DNA from: Mesostigma viride
Lineage: Eukaryota > Streptophyta > Mesostigmatophyceae > Mesostigmatales > Mesostigmataceae
NCBI GenBank assembly: GCA_009746045.1
Contig: RPFO01001163.1
Coordinates: 23,751 to 87,750 of the forward strand
Direction of reading: 5' to 3'
Length of the DNA: 64,000 bases
In this document: in pieces, positions 63,851 to 64,000 of the stretch
How the letters are laid out: the number at the start of each line of letters is the position of its first letter
How positions within the stretch are numbered: position 1 is the first letter of the stretch
Made by a program: the position numbers and the translations under genes
Notes under the pieces: generated by a model
Databases searched by the model: none
What the model saw: only the letters and a program-made list of their open reading frames with translations
Told to the model about the DNA's origin: nothing

Positions 63851-64000
63851 CTGTGTTTGAAAACCAGCAAAGTGCACGTGTGGATGGTCATCTAAGGCCT
63901 GGAGGGTTGCACGAGATAGCTTACGTCTGCTGTCAGCGACGGAGTGTGGACAGCCTGCCCTGATGCACCAACTGTCCAGTGTTGAACGATGATTTTCCGA
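63851..64000. other. Intron or flank; nothing recognised
   Basis: This is probably intron sequence of the minus-strand gene. Confidence 0.3.

Noticed and set aside
1-64000. CRISPR array or bacterial defence system
   Set aside because: All tandem repeats lack unique spacers, and genes are intron-containing eukaryotic transposon genes.

Overview
This is nuclear DNA of a eukaryote, most likely a green alga. Coding segments are split by GT-AG introns, and nearly all recognisable sequence belongs to mobile elements of the green-plant lineage: Ty1/copia and Ty3/gypsy retrotransposons (one with a chromodomain), tyrosine-recombinase (DIRS/PAT/Kangaroo-like) retrotransposons, and CACTA and hAT DNA transposons. 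No tRNA, rRNA, CRISPR array or bacterial operon was seen. The species cannot be fixed from the sequence.

Layout. 1-7.7 kb: copies of an unnamed interspersed repeat (called REP-A here), one interrupted by a 1300-bp non-autonomous hAT element (2744-4043, 8-bp target duplication), one interrupted by a 1.8-kb non-autonomous split-direct-repeat element (5101-6895), plus minisatellites. 8.1-10.8 kb: three exons of what may be the only ordinary host gene. 13.2-18.6 kb: a decayed Ty3/gypsy element with gag, protease, a cytosine-C5 DNA methyltransferase-like region and the start of reverse transcriptase, cut off at 18592 by the LTR of another element. 18.6-47.8 kb: a nest. The receiving layer is a minus-strand Ty3/gypsy chromovirus (3' LTR 18593-19175, pol 44475-47837). 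It holds a complete copia element (20305-27656, TSD GTGGG), which itself holds a 2-kb split-direct-repeat element (21589-23584), and a 14.3-kb CACTA element (27857-42180), which itself holds a second copia element (32443-36988, TSD TCTCC).

48.2-54.2 kb: an RNase H fragment of one tyrosine-recombinase retrotransposon, abutted by a nearly complete second one (48860-54208) with gag-like, RT-RNase H and tyrosine recombinase regions between split direct repeats. 55.1-56.2 kb: an orphan ORF. 57-63.9 kb: two divergent multi-exon genes, one resembling a family of DDE-transposase-like proteins, separated by a fold-back element ending in 8-bp repeat arrays; a third exon enters from the right edge.

The points most worth following are: (1) three elements in one window sharing an A1-internal-B1A2-spacer-B2 plan with the same junction sequences; (2) a two-gene CACTA element with inverted GTGAGAAA-type subterminal arrays and palindromes; (3) the methyltransferase carried inside a retrotransposon; (4) a 2A-like NPGP site between RNase H and recombinase. 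All family calls rest on reading motifs by eye; no database search was run.
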